From Deefgea piscis (GTDB taxonomy: Bacteria; Pseudomonadota; Gammaproteobacteria; Burkholderiales; Chitinibacteraceae), in contig NZ_CP081149.1 in the NCBI RefSeq assembly GCF_019665785.1, positions 2,852,001 to 2,916,000 of the forward strand: a stretch of 64,000 bases of DNA, given 5' to 3'. Positions 47,323 to 57,218 of the stretch are shown here, in pieces. Under the pieces are notes generated by a model, which did no database searches, was not told the DNA's origin, and was given only the letters and a program-made list of their open reading frames with translations. The position numbers were made by a program, and so were the translations under genes. The stretch's first letter is position 1. Each line of letters begins with the position of its first letter.

Positions 47323-48456
47323 TCAGCGGCGACTAAATTTAGGCCGCATCCCGATTTCGGCACTTAAAGTTAATGGCTCGCCCTGGCGTATCACGGTAAT
47401 CGGCGTTGCTTGCTCAGGCGGCAATGCGGCAATTAAATTCAACATTTGTGCAGAATTGGTCACCTCTTTACCATCAATATTCAGCAAAACATCCCCTGGA
47501 CGAATCCCTGCTACAGCTGCGGGGCCATTGCGAACCACTCCCGCAATTAAAGCACCTTTACTCGAATCAAGTTTGAGCGAAGCGGCCAAATCAGGCGTCA
47601 CATCTTGTACCTCAATCCCCAACCAGCCTCGAGTGACACTGCCATCTTTAATAATGGCATCCATCACCTGCTTCACAATATTGGCAGGAATCGCAAAGCC
47701 AATGCCGAGTGAACCGCCGGTTTTAGAGAAAATGGCGGTGTTAATCCCGAGTAAATTGCCATGCACATCCACCAATGCCCCACCCGAATTACCGGGATTA
47801 ATTGCGGCATCGGTTTGAATAAAGTTTTCAAAGGTGTTAATGCCCAACTCACTGCGACCTAAAGCAGAGATAATCCCCATCGTCACCGTTTGGCCAACGC
47901 CAAATGGATTACCAATCGCCAGTACGACATCGCCAATTTCAGCCTGATCGACATTAGCAAAATCAATGGCAGACAATTGGTCCAAATCAATTTTAATCAC
48001 CGCTAAATCAGTTTCAGGATCACTACCAATTAATTTAGCGCTGGCTGTGCGCCCATCAGCCAATGCCACTTCGATTTCTGCGGCTGACTCCACCACATGG
48101 TTATTGGTCACAATATAACCTTGAGGCGACACTAAAACGCCAGAACCCAAACTCGATGCTTTGCTACCATCTTCACCGTCTCGCTCACCAAAAAAGCGCT
48201 TCAAGACTGGGTCATTAAACAAGGCTCGTCGCCCTGATTTGACTTCCTTAGAGGTGTAAATGTTGACCACCGCCGCTTTGGCGCGCTTAGCAGCCCCGCG
48301 ATAAGACAACTCACTCGAAACGGGCGTCTGAGTAGGCACCTCTTTCACCGTAACCACCGCTGGTGGCGGTGGTGGTGGGCTTAATACCGAAAACAAAAAC
48401 CAGATGGCTAAACCGATCGTGGTCGTTTGTGCGAAAATCAACCAAAGTTTTTTCAT
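47323..48456 (-). CDS. DegS/HtrA-like serine protease
   Basis: A 377-residue S1C protease. One N-terminal membrane helix (about 8-26) is followed by a PPPPPP linker, a trypsin-like domain with the catalytic His in IVTNNHVVE, Asp in PETDLAV and Ser in GNSGGALVD, and a single PDZ domain from about 275. Membrane anchoring and a single PDZ suggest DegS-like envelope-stress sensing rather than DegP-like chaperone activity. It is divergent from nif3, whose start is only 17 bases away. Confidence 0.93.
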   Translation of the reverse strand: MKKLWLIFAQTTTIGLAIWFLFSVLSPPPPPPAVVTVKEVPTQTPVSSELSYRGAAKRAKAAVVNIYTSKEVKSGRRALFNDPVLKRFFGERDGEDGSKASSLGSGVLVSPQGYIVTNNHVVESAAEIEVALADGRTASAKLIGSDPETDLAVIKIDLDQLSAIDFANVDQAEIGDVVLAIGNPFGVGQTVTMGIISALGRSELGINTFENFIQTDAAINPGNSGGALVDVHGNLLGINTAIFSKTGGSLGIGFAIPANIVKQVMDAIIKDGSVTRGWLGIEVQDVTPDLAASLKLDSSKGALIAGVVRNGPAAVAGIRPGDVLLNIDGKEVTNSAQMLNLIAALPPEQATPITVIRQGEPLTLSAEIGMRPKFSRR

Positions 48457-48472
48457 ATCTCGTAGATCTTTT

Positions 48473-49225
48473 ATGCCTATACAACGTCAAGAATTAGAAG
48501 CTTACCTTGCACAGCTATTGTCTGTTGCGCAATTTAAGGATTATGCACCCAATGGACTGCAAGTCGAAGGCCGCAATCAAATTCAACATATCGTCACTGG
48601 CGTAACCGCGTCGCAAGCGCTCATTGATGCGGCCATTGCACTCAATGCTGATGCGCTGCTGGTGCACCATGGTTTTTTTTGGAAAAACGAAGCCTTACCC
48701 ATTGTACGCACTAAAAAACAGCGCATTGCCGCCCTACTCGGCGCCGACCTCAACTTATTTGGCTACCATTTACCGCTCGACGCTCATCCTGAACTCGGAA
48801 ATAACGCTCAATTAGCCAAACAGCTGGGTCTTATACCCACTGGGCACTGCGAAAATCAAAATTTAGTTTGGCTCGGCGAATTACCCGTCCCGATGTCTTT
48901 TGATACTTTTACGCGACACATTGCCGTTGCCTTAAATCGTCAAGCACTCAGCATTGGTCCTGCCGATCAAATCGTGCGTCAAGTGGCTTGGTGCACCGGT
49001 GGCGCACAAGGTTATTTCCACGACGTCGCCAACTTGGCGGTGGATTGCTTCATCACCGGAGAAGCCTCTGAATTTGTAACTCACCTTGCCAAAGAAAGCG
49101 GTGTCAGTTTTATTGCTGCAGGCCATCACGCAACAGAACGTTACGGCATCGCGGCACTAGGGCAACACTTAGCACAGCACTTTGGACTACAACACACCCA
49201 TCTTGATTTGGATAACCCAGTATGA
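48473..49225 (+). CDS. Nif3-like dinuclear metal center protein (YbgI)
   Basis: A 250-residue protein forming ring-like hexamers with two metals per subunit. Metal ligands are in LLVHHGFFW and in AAGHHATERYG. ATG 48473 gives the usual MPIQRQELEAYL start, so the first part of the open frame (from 48404) is left out. In E. coli it is linked to GTP cyclohydrolase I-type activity, but the role is not settled. The lipoprotein gene follows with a four-base overlap. Confidence 0.92.
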   Translation: MPIQRQELEAYLAQLLSVAQFKDYAPNGLQVEGRNQIQHIVTGVTASQALIDAAIALNADALLVHHGFFWKNEALPIVRTKKQRIAALLGADLNLFGYHLPLDAHPELGNNAQLAKQLGLIPTGHCENQNLVWLGELPVPMSFDTFTRHIAVALNRQALSIGPADQIVRQVAWCTGGAQGYFHDVANLAVDCFITGEASEFVTHLAKESGVSFIAAGHHATERYGIAALGQHLAQHFGLQHTHLDLDNPV

Positions 49226-49707
49226 AACTCGCTTACAACTTGCAAATTTGGCGTTCAATTCGCACGCTAAGTATCTTACTAATTGCCAGCATTATCAGTG
49301 CTTGCACCACAATCTCACCGTCTGAACAAGCAAATTCAAATACCAGCAACACTTCATCTGTAAGCAAAAATCAGCCTAGCACCAGCATCATTATTCCATC
49401 TCGCAGCAGCAAAGCCATCCTCGAAGACATCATTAAATACCGCAGCGACAAGGGGATGAAAATTCGCAGTAGAGGCAATCAAAGAGTCGAAATGATGATG
49501 CCGATGAGCAATACCAGCATCCCTACCGAAGCCAGAATGCAATACATCCTGACTCAAACTGAGCAAGGTTGGCGCGTCAATGTACGCGTGTTCCAAATCA
49601 GCAATCCAGGCAGTAAGCAAGAAACAGTGCAAGAAATCACCCAAGCTTTAGCCGACAAACTGGCTGAAGAATTAGCGCTTTATGCCAAAATCGCTACAAA
49701 ACGCTGA
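49222..49707 (+). CDS. Small lipoprotein
   Basis: A 161-residue protein with a signal peptide ending in the lipobox IISAC (Cys near residue 29). A Ser/Asn/Thr-rich linker leads to a compact domain from about 55 with KGMKIRSRGNQRVEMM. No family is recognised. It overlaps the nif3 stop by four bases and precedes petA. Confidence 0.75.
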   Translation: MKLAYNLQIWRSIRTLSILLIASIISACTTISPSEQANSNTSNTSSVSKNQPSTSIIIPSRSSKAILEDIIKYRSDKGMKIRSRGNQRVEMMMPMSNTSIPTEARMQYILTQTEQGWRVNVRVFQISNPGSKQETVQEITQALADKLAEELALYAKIATKR

Positions 49708-49821
49708 CTTTTTGTAAAAATGCAGCGTCAGACGAGTGAAGCTGCTTTAAGTTCCAAGCTTCTTTCAGGTAGAATTTACTACTTTAAAAGATATTGCGTT
49801 CAGTCAATCAGGGATTGGGTT

Positions 49822-50403
49822 ATGAGTGACCAACAAGTAGATAATAGTAAAAGACGATTTTTGCTGATTGCGACCAGTGCTGCAGGTGGCGCAGCAGTCG
49901 CAGGGGTCGCAGCGCCGTTTATTGCCAGCTTTTTCCCGTCAGAACGGGCCAAAGCGGCAGGAGCATCGGTCGAAGTCGACATTAGCAAATTAGAGCCGGG
50001 ACAAAAGATCACGATTGAATGGCGTGGCAAACCAGTTTGGGTGGTAAAACGCACCCCAGAAATGCTGGCACTCTTACCCAAAAATGATCCCAAATTGGCC
50101 GATCCGACGTCCATCGTCGATCACCAACCACAGTATTGTCATAATGCAACACGCTCGATCAAGCCAGAAATCTGGGTTGCTGTCGGCGTCTGTACGCATT
50201 TGGGCTGTTCGCCAACATTCCGTCCCGATCTAGCTCCGGCAGATCTTGGCGCGGATTGGGTCGGTGGTTTCTATTGCCCATGTCATGGCTCCAAGTTCGA
50301 TTTGGCTGGCCGCGTATTCTTAGGAGTTCCTGCGCCAACCAACTTAATTATCCCAGAACACAAATACCTATCCGACACGCGCCTGTTGGTTGGTGAAGCT
50401 TAA
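49822..50403 (+). CDS. petA: Ubiquinol-cytochrome c reductase Rieske subunit
   Basis: A 193-residue 2Fe-2S protein of the bc1 complex. An N-terminal twin-Arg-like KRRFLL and one hydrophobic segment anchor it. The cluster ligands are Cys124 and His126 in CTHLGC, and Cys152 and His155 in CPCHGS. ATG 49822 is preferred; upstream frame from 49720 is not Rieske-like. The petABC genes are close together and co-transcribed. Confidence 0.96.
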   Translation: MSDQQVDNSKRRFLLIATSAAGGAAVAGVAAPFIASFFPSERAKAAGASVEVDISKLEPGQKITIEWRGKPVWVVKRTPEMLALLPKNDPKLADPTSIVDHQPQYCHNATRSIKPEIWVAVGVCTHLGCSPTFRPDLAPADLGADWVGGFYCPCHGSKFDLAGRVFLGVPAPTNLIIPEHKYLSDTRLLVGEA

Positions 50404-50417
50404 TAAAGGGAGAAGAC

Positions 50418-51692
50418 ATGAGCAAACTAGATCAAGTGCCCGAAAAAGTACTCGGCTGGGTTGATGAGCGTTTTCCGCTTACTTCAACTTGGAAAGCACA
50501 TATTTCCGAATATTACGCACCAAAAAACTTTAACTTTTGGTACTTTTTTGGTTCATTAGCCATGATGGTTTTGGTTATCCAAATCGTCACCGGCATTTTC
50601 CTCACCATGAACTACAAACCGGATGGCAATTTGATTCCGGGTACCAATATTTCTGTCGCTTTTGCCTCAGTTGAATACATCATGCGTGATGTCGCTGGCG
50701 GCTGGGTGATTCGTTATATGCATTCAACCGGCGCATCGATGTTCTTCGTTGTCGTCTACCTGCATATGTTCCGTGGCCTGATTTATGGTTCATACCAAAA
50801 ACCACGTGAATTGATCTGGATTTTCGGCACGATGATTTTCTTGTGCCTGATGGCTGAAGCATTCTTGGGCTACTTATTGCCTTGGGGTCAAATGTCATTT
50901 TGGGGTGCACAGGTTATTGTTAACTTGTTTGCTTCAATCCCAGTGATTGGCCCAGATTTGTCTGAGTTGATTCGTGGTGACTTCGTCGTTTCTGATGCCA
51001 CATTGAATCGCTTCTTTGCACTGCACGTGATTGCTGTACCTTTAGTGTTATTGGCACTGGTGGTAGCGCATTTGGTGGCATTGCATGAAGTGGGCTCAAA
51101 CAACCCAGACGGCATTGAAATCAAGAAAAACAAAGATCCAAAAACTGGTATTCCACTTGATGGCATTCCATTTCATCCTTACTACACAGTGAAAGACATT
51201 TTTGGTGTTTCTGTGTTCTTGGTGGTGTTTACTGCGATCTTGTTCTTCCAACCAGAGATGGGCGGTTTCTTCTTAGAGCACCCGAACTTTGACCCTGCAG
51301 ACGCATTAAAAACGCCAGCACACATTGCTCCGGTATGGTACTTCACACCGTTCTACGCCATTTTGCGTGCTGTACCATCATTCTTTGGTATGCAAGTATG
51401 GGGCGTGTTAGCAATGGGGGCTGCAACCTTAATCATCGGTGCGCTACCTTGGCTTGATCGCTCACCGGTTAAATCAGTTCGCTACCGCGGCCCGATTTAT
51501 AAAACAGCATTAACCTTGTTTATTATTTCCTTCTTAGGACTGGGTTATCTGGGTACTCAAGCACCAACGGACATGGGCACACTGCTGTCACAAGTACTCA
51601 CGATAGTTTATTTCCTGTTCTTCATTTTGATGCCTTGGTATACCAAGATCGATAAAACGAAACCGGTTCCTGACCGCGTAACAATGAGATAA
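50418..51692 (+). CDS. petB: Cytochrome b of the bc1 complex
   Basis: A 424-residue, eight-helix cytochrome b with both the N- and C-terminal domains in a single chain. The four haem-ligand His residues lie in RYMHSTGASMFFVVVYLHMFR and in LHVIAVPLVLLALVVAHLVAL. The quinol-site PEWY-type motif reads PVWYFTPFY. GGGAGAA precedes the start. Confidence 0.97.
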   Translation: MSKLDQVPEKVLGWVDERFPLTSTWKAHISEYYAPKNFNFWYFFGSLAMMVLVIQIVTGIFLTMNYKPDGNLIPGTNISVAFASVEYIMRDVAGGWVIRYMHSTGASMFFVVVYLHMFRGLIYGSYQKPRELIWIFGTMIFLCLMAEAFLGYLLPWGQMSFWGAQVIVNLFASIPVIGPDLSELIRGDFVVSDATLNRFFALHVIAVPLVLLALVVAHLVALHEVGSNNPDGIEIKKNKDPKTGIPLDGIPFHPYYTVKDIFGVSVFLVVFTAILFFQPEMGGFFLEHPNFDPADALKTPAHIAPVWYFTPFYAILRAVPSFFGMQVWGVLAMGAATLIIGALPWLDRSPVKSVRYRGPIYKTALTLFIISFLGLGYLGTQAPTDMGTLLSQVLTIVYFLFFILMPWYTKIDKTKPVPDRVTMR

Positions 51693-51702
51693 GGCGGGGA
51701 GC

Positions 51703-52461
51703 ATGAAAAAAATTATTAATCATTTACTGTTTGCCTTACTTGCGGCAGTTTCAATCAATAGCCAAGCTGCAGGTGGTGCTGTTGCACTAGACAAAGCGCC
51801 GATTGACTTGCGTAATGCCGAAAGCTTGCAACGTGGTGCACAAACTTTTGTGAACTACTGTCTTAGCTGCCATGGCGCCGTAGCAATGCGCTATAACCGC
51901 CTCGAAGACATTGGTCTAAGCAAAGAACAGATCGAAAAAAATCTGATGTTCACCACCGACAAAATTGGTAACCCAATGAAAGTGGCGATGGATGCCAAAG
52001 AAGGCAAAGCTTGGTTCGGTGCCACACCGCCAGACCTGTCTTTGATTGCGCGTTCACGTGGCTCTGATTGGCTTTACACCTATTTACGTGGCTTTTACCG
52101 TGATGACACTCGCCCTACCGGCTGGAATAACACGGTATTTGATAAAGTCGGCATGCCAAACGTACTTTGGCAATTGCAAGGTCAGCAAATTCTTGAAGTC
52201 AAAAAAGAAGGCGCGCATGAAGTTCATACGCTCAAGCTTGCCCAGCCAGGTCTCTTAACCCGAGGGACTGAAAGTGGTGGCTATGACAACAAAGAATTTG
52301 ACCAGCGCGTCGGTGATTTGGTGAATTTCATGACGTATATGTCAGAACCTGCACAAGTTAAACGTGAACAAATCGGCTACGCGGTCGTGCTGTTCTTGCT
52401 ATTTATCTTAGTGCCACTGACTTACTTGCTGAAAAAAGAGTATTGGAAAGACATTCACTAA
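51703..52461 (+). CDS. petC: Cytochrome c1
   Basis: A 252-residue c-type cytochrome. A signal peptide (cleaved near NSQA) is followed by the haem motif CLSCH at residues 53-57. The sixth ligand Met is likely in VGMPNVLWQ. A C-terminal membrane helix (about residues 228-246) ends in KKEYWKD. It passes electrons from the Rieske protein to cytochrome c. Confidence 0.96.
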   Translation: MKKIINHLLFALLAAVSINSQAAGGAVALDKAPIDLRNAESLQRGAQTFVNYCLSCHGAVAMRYNRLEDIGLSKEQIEKNLMFTTDKIGNPMKVAMDAKEGKAWFGATPPDLSLIARSRGSDWLYTYLRGFYRDDTRPTGWNNTVFDKVGMPNVLWQLQGQQILEVKKEGAHEVHTLKLAQPGLLTRGTESGGYDNKEFDQRVGDLVNFMTYMSEPAQVKREQIGYAVVLFLLFILVPLTYLLKKEYWKDIH

Positions 52462-52477
52462 GCAGATAAATCGATTT

Positions 52478-52504
52478 AAAGGGCGGACTAACCGCCCTTT
52501 TTTA
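52478..52504 (+). terminator. petABC terminator
   Basis: AAAGGGCGG / CCGCCCTTT with a T run, 17 bases after petC. Confidence 0.85.
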
Positions 52505-52610
52505 TTGCCATTTACTTCTTTAATAACAAGCACTTATGGCACTACACCTAGATATTGCGCTGCAAAAATAGTAAAATCCCATTCATTCTTAAAAGTTGAT
52601 AGGCATCATC

Positions 52611-53216
52611 ATGATGAAATTATATTCTGGCACCTCATGCCCATTTAGTCACCGCTGCCGCATTGTACTATTTGAAAAAGGAATGGATTTCGAGATTCTC
52701 GATGTCGATATCCACAGCAAGCCCGAAGATTTAGCCATCATGAACCCGTACAATGAAGTTCCGGTCTTAGTTGAACGTGAATTGCAATTGTATGAATCAA
52801 ACATTATCAATGAATATATTGATGAGCGTTTCCCGCACCCACAATTAATGCCAGCAGATCCAGTGATGCGTGCTCGCGCTCGCTTGATGCTATTTAATTT
52901 GGAACGTGAATTATTTATTCACGTTAAAACGCTAGAAGACAGCAGCTCAACTAAAAAAGCACTTGAACTGGCTCGTGCCACGATTCGTGATAATTTAACG
53001 CAAATCGCACCACTCTTTACCAAGCAAAAATTTATTTTGGGTGAAGAGTTCTCGATGCTCGACGTCGCGATCGCGCCATTGCTATGGCGTTTTGAACACT
53101 ACGGCATTGAAGTGACCAAAGGCTTAGCCCCAGTCATGAAATATGCTGAGCGCTTATTTAGCCGCGAAGCATTTATTGACTCATTAACGGCCAACGAAAA
53201 AGCAATGCGCAAGTAA
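52611..53216 (+). CDS. sspA: Stringent starvation protein A
   Basis: A 201-residue protein of glutathione-S-transferase fold that binds RNA polymerase with sigma-70 during stationary phase. The Cys in SGTSCPFSHRCRIVLFEKG replaces catalytic residues of true GSTs. ATG 52611 or the next ATG at 52614 is the start; the open frame begins with TTG at 52596. sspB follows. Confidence 0.93.
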   Translation: MMKLYSGTSCPFSHRCRIVLFEKGMDFEILDVDIHSKPEDLAIMNPYNEVPVLVERELQLYESNIINEYIDERFPHPQLMPADPVMRARARLMLFNLERELFIHVKTLEDSSSTKKALELARATIRDNLTQIAPLFTKQKFILGEEFSMLDVAIAPLLWRFEHYGIEVTKGLAPVMKYAERLFSREAFIDSLTANEKAMRK

Positions 53217-53276
53217 TGCTGTGAAGAGGTGTGAGGCGCAAGCCCCACCTCACACCCCATTCTCACGGAGAATCTT

Positions 53277-53699
53277 ATGCAAACTGTTTCAACCAAACCT
53301 TATCTTTTACGCGCGATTCATGAATGGTGCACCGATCAAGGCTTTACGCCTTATTTGGTGGTCGCTGTTCGCGGCAAAATGCAAGTGCCGATGGAATACG
53401 TTAAAAACGGTGAAATCGTCCTCAATATTAGTTATAGCGCCTGCCGCAATTTAGAGCTGGCCAATGACTTTATTCAATTCTCGGCCCGATTTAATGGCGT
53501 ATCTCGCGATATCGCAATTCCTGTCGGCGCAGTGATTTCTATTTTTTCACGCGAAAATGGCGAAGGAATGGGCTTTGAATATGAAGGTGATTTTGCCGAT
53601 GCCGACGGCGAACCAGAAAGTTCACCAGAATCATCTGAAGAACCCAAAGAACCACCTCCCCGCCCAACGGGCAAGCCGCAATTACGCGTCGTAAAATAA
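53277..53699 (+). CDS. sspB: ClpXP adaptor SspB
   Basis: A 140-residue adaptor that brings ssrA-tagged proteins to ClpXP. The N-terminal SspB fold (about residues 5-108) is followed by a Pro/Glu/Ser-rich linker and a short C-terminal ClpX-binding tail ending in LRVVK. CGGAG lies just before the start. Confidence 0.94.
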   Translation: MQTVSTKPYLLRAIHEWCTDQGFTPYLVVAVRGKMQVPMEYVKNGEIVLNISYSACRNLELANDFIQFSARFNGVSRDIAIPVGAVISIFSRENGEGMGFEYEGDFADADGEPESSPESSEEPKEPPPRPTGKPQLRVVK

Positions 53700-53728
53700 G
53701 TTACTGTTCAGATAATTAAAGTTCAGAC

Positions 53729-53760
53729 AATAAAAAAGACCCTTGCGGGTCTTTTTTATT
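53729..53760. terminator. Bidirectional terminator
   Basis: AATAAAAAAGACCC / GGGTCTTTTTTATT, with a TTGC loop, between convergent sspB and the RsmB-like gene. Confidence 0.9.
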
Positions 53761-53775
53761 GGGCAACAGCAATAC

Positions 53776-55095
53776 TTATTCAGCCACTTCCTCAGATTCA
53801 ACCGCCGCAACCGCAGCCGGCACAATCCGCGTCATCACGGCAGCAAAAAAGGCATCGGTGTGATGCTGCTGTGGTGTCAATTGCAAATACTCATTCGCCA
53901 ATTCAATCTCAACGCGCTCTTTTTTCAAGATTTCACGTGCATCAAGCAATTGGAAATCGGCATGATTGGCTAAAAATTCAGCCACAATCGCTTCATTTTC
54001 ACTCGGCAAAAAGCTGCATGTGGCATACACCAAACGACCACCGGCTTTTACCATGCGCGCAGCTGATTTCAAAATACTGCTTTGTTTGGCATTTAACTCC
54101 AACACACCCTCAGCGGTTTGACGCGCTTTTAGGTCAGGATTACGGCGCAAAGTCCCCATACCTGAACACGGCGCATCCACCAAAACAACGTCCATTTTGC
54201 CAGCCAAACGCTTAATTTTTTGATCTGATTCACTCGAAATCAATTGCGGGTGCACATTCGATAAACCTGAACGCGACAAGCGTGGTTTCAGATTTGACAG
54301 CCGCTTTTCTGACACATCAAACGCATACAAACGGCCAGTATTTTGCATCATTGCGCCCAGCAATAATGTTTTGCCACCAGCACCAGCACAAAAATCCGCT
54401 ACCATTTGACCGCGTTTGGCACCACACAGTAGGCCCAACAACTGACTACCTTCGTCTTGCACTTCAACGCGGCCTTCCATAAACGCTTTGTACTTATTAA
54501 TCGCTGGCTTGCCTTCAACACGTAAGCCCCACGGTGAATAGGGTGTTGGCGTGGTATTAATATCCCCAGCCGCTTTTAATTCTGCCGCCACTGCATCGCG
54601 CTTGGCTTTAATGCCATTCACACGCAAATCAAGCGGTGCAGCTTGCAGCATCGACTGACCTAAGGCCAAGACTTCGTCTTCGGTTTTACCTGACGCCAAC
54701 AAAGCATCAATCGCCCACTGGGGTAATGCTGCACGCACGTGAAGTGGTGCATCACGCAGCGACATACCCTTCATACCAGCGGCACGTTCTTTATCATTAT
54801 CACCAAATACCGCTGGCAACTCACGCAGATTTAAATGCTTAATCCGGGTAAAAAACGCCAACAATAAATCACGTGTACTCGGCAATTTGCTACCCGCATC
54901 ACCACCGGCTAACCAATCGAGCTGTGGCAAATGGCGCAATACACCAAATACCGTTTCAGCCACAACGGCACGATCTTTAGGACCTAGATTTTTATTTTCA
55001 CGAAAATGGCGTGAAACCACTGCATCAGCAGGCGCATTAAAACCCAGCGCGGCGTTAAGCACATCCAAAGTAGCGGAAAGCTGAATAGGGGTCAT
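53776..55095 (-). CDS. RsmB/NOP-family rRNA m5C methyltransferase
   Basis: A 439-residue SAM-dependent RNA cytosine-5 methyltransferase. The NusB-like N-terminal domain (about 1-140) is followed by the SAM-binding AGAGGKTLLL motif. The two catalytic Cys lie in DAPCSGMGTLRRNPDLK and YATCSFLPSENE. RsmB (C967 of 16S) is the likeliest target, but RsmF-type activity is possible. The C-terminus carries a short Ala/Glu-rich tail. Confidence 0.88.
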   Translation of the reverse strand: MTPIQLSATLDVLNAALGFNAPADAVVSRHFRENKNLGPKDRAVVAETVFGVLRHLPQLDWLAGGDAGSKLPSTRDLLLAFFTRIKHLNLRELPAVFGDNDKERAAGMKGMSLRDAPLHVRAALPQWAIDALLASGKTEDEVLALGQSMLQAAPLDLRVNGIKAKRDAVAAELKAAGDINTTPTPYSPWGLRVEGKPAINKYKAFMEGRVEVQDEGSQLLGLLCGAKRGQMVADFCAGAGGKTLLLGAMMQNTGRLYAFDVSEKRLSNLKPRLSRSGLSNVHPQLISSESDQKIKRLAGKMDVVLVDAPCSGMGTLRRNPDLKARQTAEGVLELNAKQSSILKSAARMVKAGGRLVYATCSFLPSENEAIVAEFLANHADFQLLDAREILKKERVEIELANEYLQLTPQQHHTDAFFAAVMTRIVPAAVAAVESEEVAE

Positions 55096-55162
55096 GATTT
55101 ACTCTCTTTATTAAATACGTTTCACACTCAAATGAGCGCTCATTCATTACTGATCATCGACA

Positions 55163-56377
55163 TTAAGGTCGGCGCTGCTGTTGATTTTGCGGGCTAATCC
55201 ACTCTAGCACTTTACGCCCATCCAACGTCACTTCCTTGGCCAAAATTTCAAAACTACCATCTTTGCCTAAATTGACCGACATTTTCACCGGCAGATTATT
55301 CCATTCCGGTGCCAACCAAAAATCAACTTGGCGATCACTCCATTGTGCGCGCATCAAGACCGCATCCACTTTAGTGGTGCCCAAAGTCAATGTGGCCTCG
55401 CCTTTAAGCTCAAATACCACATCAGGGTAGCGTTTTTTACCACTAAACAACGACATGCCATAACTCGCTTGTCGACTGCCCATCAACGCCAAATGCAAAG
55501 CGGCGGATAATAAATCTTGATCGCCCGCCTCTAAAGGCTCGGTTTTTAGCGCGTTCGGCGGCCCCACTACGGCCGTCTGCGTGTCCCAATTAAAATCAAC
55601 CGAATTTTTAGGCACGCTTGGGCCTAGACTCAAATCAGCAAACCGCACAGGCGTGACACCATTTTTGGCGCTGATTTTACCTTCGCTCAAATACTCAATT
55701 TTTTTCCCAACCGGATTGGCTTGTAAGCGCAAAACATACTGATCTTTCTCGATCTTCCACTGCATTCGCGCATCAAACACTGTCCAGTAGTAACCAATAT
55801 CCACCACTTTGGGAAAGCGCTTATTGGCTTCTCGATTGAGCTGCGCCATCACCCGCGAAGCTTTATTGGCTACCTTACTCGCGGGCTCTGCCCCCGCAGT
55901 GACCGCCACCGCCGGCTGACTGGCTCCACTCGCCAGATTATTCTCCACAACCGCACTGGCGACATTCACCCCCAAACTATCACTACCATCGACACTCACC
56001 GGCATTTTTTCGCTCGTCACGGCAGAGGCAATAACGACTTCGGAAGCAACAAGCGCAGCCGGTTTTGATGCCGTCTTGAGACGCGGTTTTGGTTGCGCGC
56101 TGGCGACTTTGGTTACCGTTGGTTTGACGCTAGGTTCAGTCGCTGGCGCGAAAAACACTTGCTGCTGATCCACGACTTGCACATTCGCCAACTCAGCCGG
56201 TTTTTCGCTCTCGTCTAAGCTTTGTTCGGCCAATTTACGCTCAGTTTTTCTCAGCGCAGTTTGCTCAAACTCAGGCTGCGTCCACCAATCATAAATCGGC
56301 CCAGCCAGCAGCACGCTCAAATGCAGTAACACTGAAGCCAGTAAAGCAAAGCCAAAAAGATAACGCCAAATTTTCAT
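55163..56377 (-). CDS. DUF3108-domain protein
   Basis: A 404-residue protein with an N-terminal membrane helix (about 5-28), a long Ala/Ser/Val-rich linker (about 50-185) and a DUF3108-type beta-barrel from about 190 (GYYWTVFDARMQW, then YLSEGKIS). It is probably anchored in the inner membrane with the domain in the periplasm. Function is unknown. It lies three bases from purN on the same strand, so they may be co-transcribed. Confidence 0.8.
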   Translation of the reverse strand: MKIWRYLFGFALLASVLLHLSVLLAGPIYDWWTQPEFEQTALRKTERKLAEQSLDESEKPAELANVQVVDQQQVFFAPATEPSVKPTVTKVASAQPKPRLKTASKPAALVASEVVIASAVTSEKMPVSVDGSDSLGVNVASAVVENNLASGASQPAVAVTAGAEPASKVANKASRVMAQLNREANKRFPKVVDIGYYWTVFDARMQWKIEKDQYVLRLQANPVGKKIEYLSEGKISAKNGVTPVRFADLSLGPSVPKNSVDFNWDTQTAVVGPPNALKTEPLEAGDQDLLSAALHLALMGSRQASYGMSLFSGKKRYPDVVFELKGEATLTLGTTKVDAVLMRAQWSDRQVDFWLAPEWNNLPVKMSVNLGKDGSFEILAKEVTLDGRKVLEWISPQNQQQRRP

Positions 56378-56380
56378 CCC

Positions 56381-57019
56381 TTAGCCACCCGGAGCTTGCA
56401 AAAAGGCCGCAGCATCATTGGCCGCGCTCACGCGTACCCGCGAACCTTGCACTTCAAGCTGACCTGCGACAAACCATTGCACCACTTTGGGATACAGCTG
56501 ATGCTCTTGCTGCAAAATCCGCTGCGCCAAACTATCAGCACTATCGTCGAGCAATACCGGCACTGCGGCCTGCGCAATAATCGGCCCGCTATCGAGCTCG
56601 GCCGTTACAAAATGCACGGTACAACCGGCTAATTTAACGCCTTCATCAATCGCCCGTTGATGGGTATTGACGCCAATAAACGCTGGCAACAATGAAGGAT
56701 GCACATTAATTAAACGATTAGCGTAATGATTCACAAAATCCGCGGTTAAAATCCGCATAAATCCAGCCAACACCACCAAATCCGGCGCAAAGCCGTCAAT
56801 CAAGTTTTGCAATGCGGCATCAAACGCGTCGCGCCCCGCAAAGGCTTTATGGTCAAGCACGGCCGTAGTAATGCCACGCTCAGCCGCCCATGCCAATCCA
56901 GCAGCATCTGGCCGATTAGAAATCACCGCCGCAATCTGCGCGCCGGCAATCTGTGCGTTAACAATCGACTGCATATTGCTGCCACGGCCCGAAATTAAAA
57001 TTACAATATTTTTTGGCAT
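56381..57019 (-). CDS. purN: Phosphoribosylglycinamide formyltransferase
   Basis: Transfers a formyl group from 10-formyl-THF to GAR in purine synthesis. It is 212 residues. The active-site pattern AGFMRIL, HPSLLPAF and the Asp in TAELDSGPII is complete. purM lies 200 bases upstream on the same strand. Confidence 0.95.
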   Translation of the reverse strand: MPKNIVILISGRGSNMQSIVNAQIAGAQIAAVISNRPDAAGLAWAAERGITTAVLDHKAFAGRDAFDAALQNLIDGFAPDLVVLAGFMRILTADFVNHYANRLINVHPSLLPAFIGVNTHQRAIDEGVKLAGCTVHFVTAELDSGPIIAQAAVPVLLDDSADSLAQRILQQEHQLYPKVVQWFVAGQLEVQGSRVRVSAANDAAAFLQAPGG

Positions 57020-57110
57020 AAATTCTAACTAATGAGTGACGTATATGAATGCAAACTAGACACAGAAAAGACTACATTCGTATACCCACTAAACGTAATG
57101 TAGTGGATTT

Positions 57111-57144
57111 AAAAATAAAAAAGCGAGACCGACCTTGGTCTCGC
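57111..57144 (-). terminator. purM terminator
   Basis: On the minus strand GCGAGACC / GGTCTCGC is followed by TTTTTTATTTTT, about 75 bases after the purM stop. Confidence 0.88.
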
Positions 57145-57218
57145 CTAGCACCTCGCAAAAAAGGCAGGCAATCCATATTGATGTTTGCCTACCCATTCGC
57201 GATCAGCTGCGCGGTAAC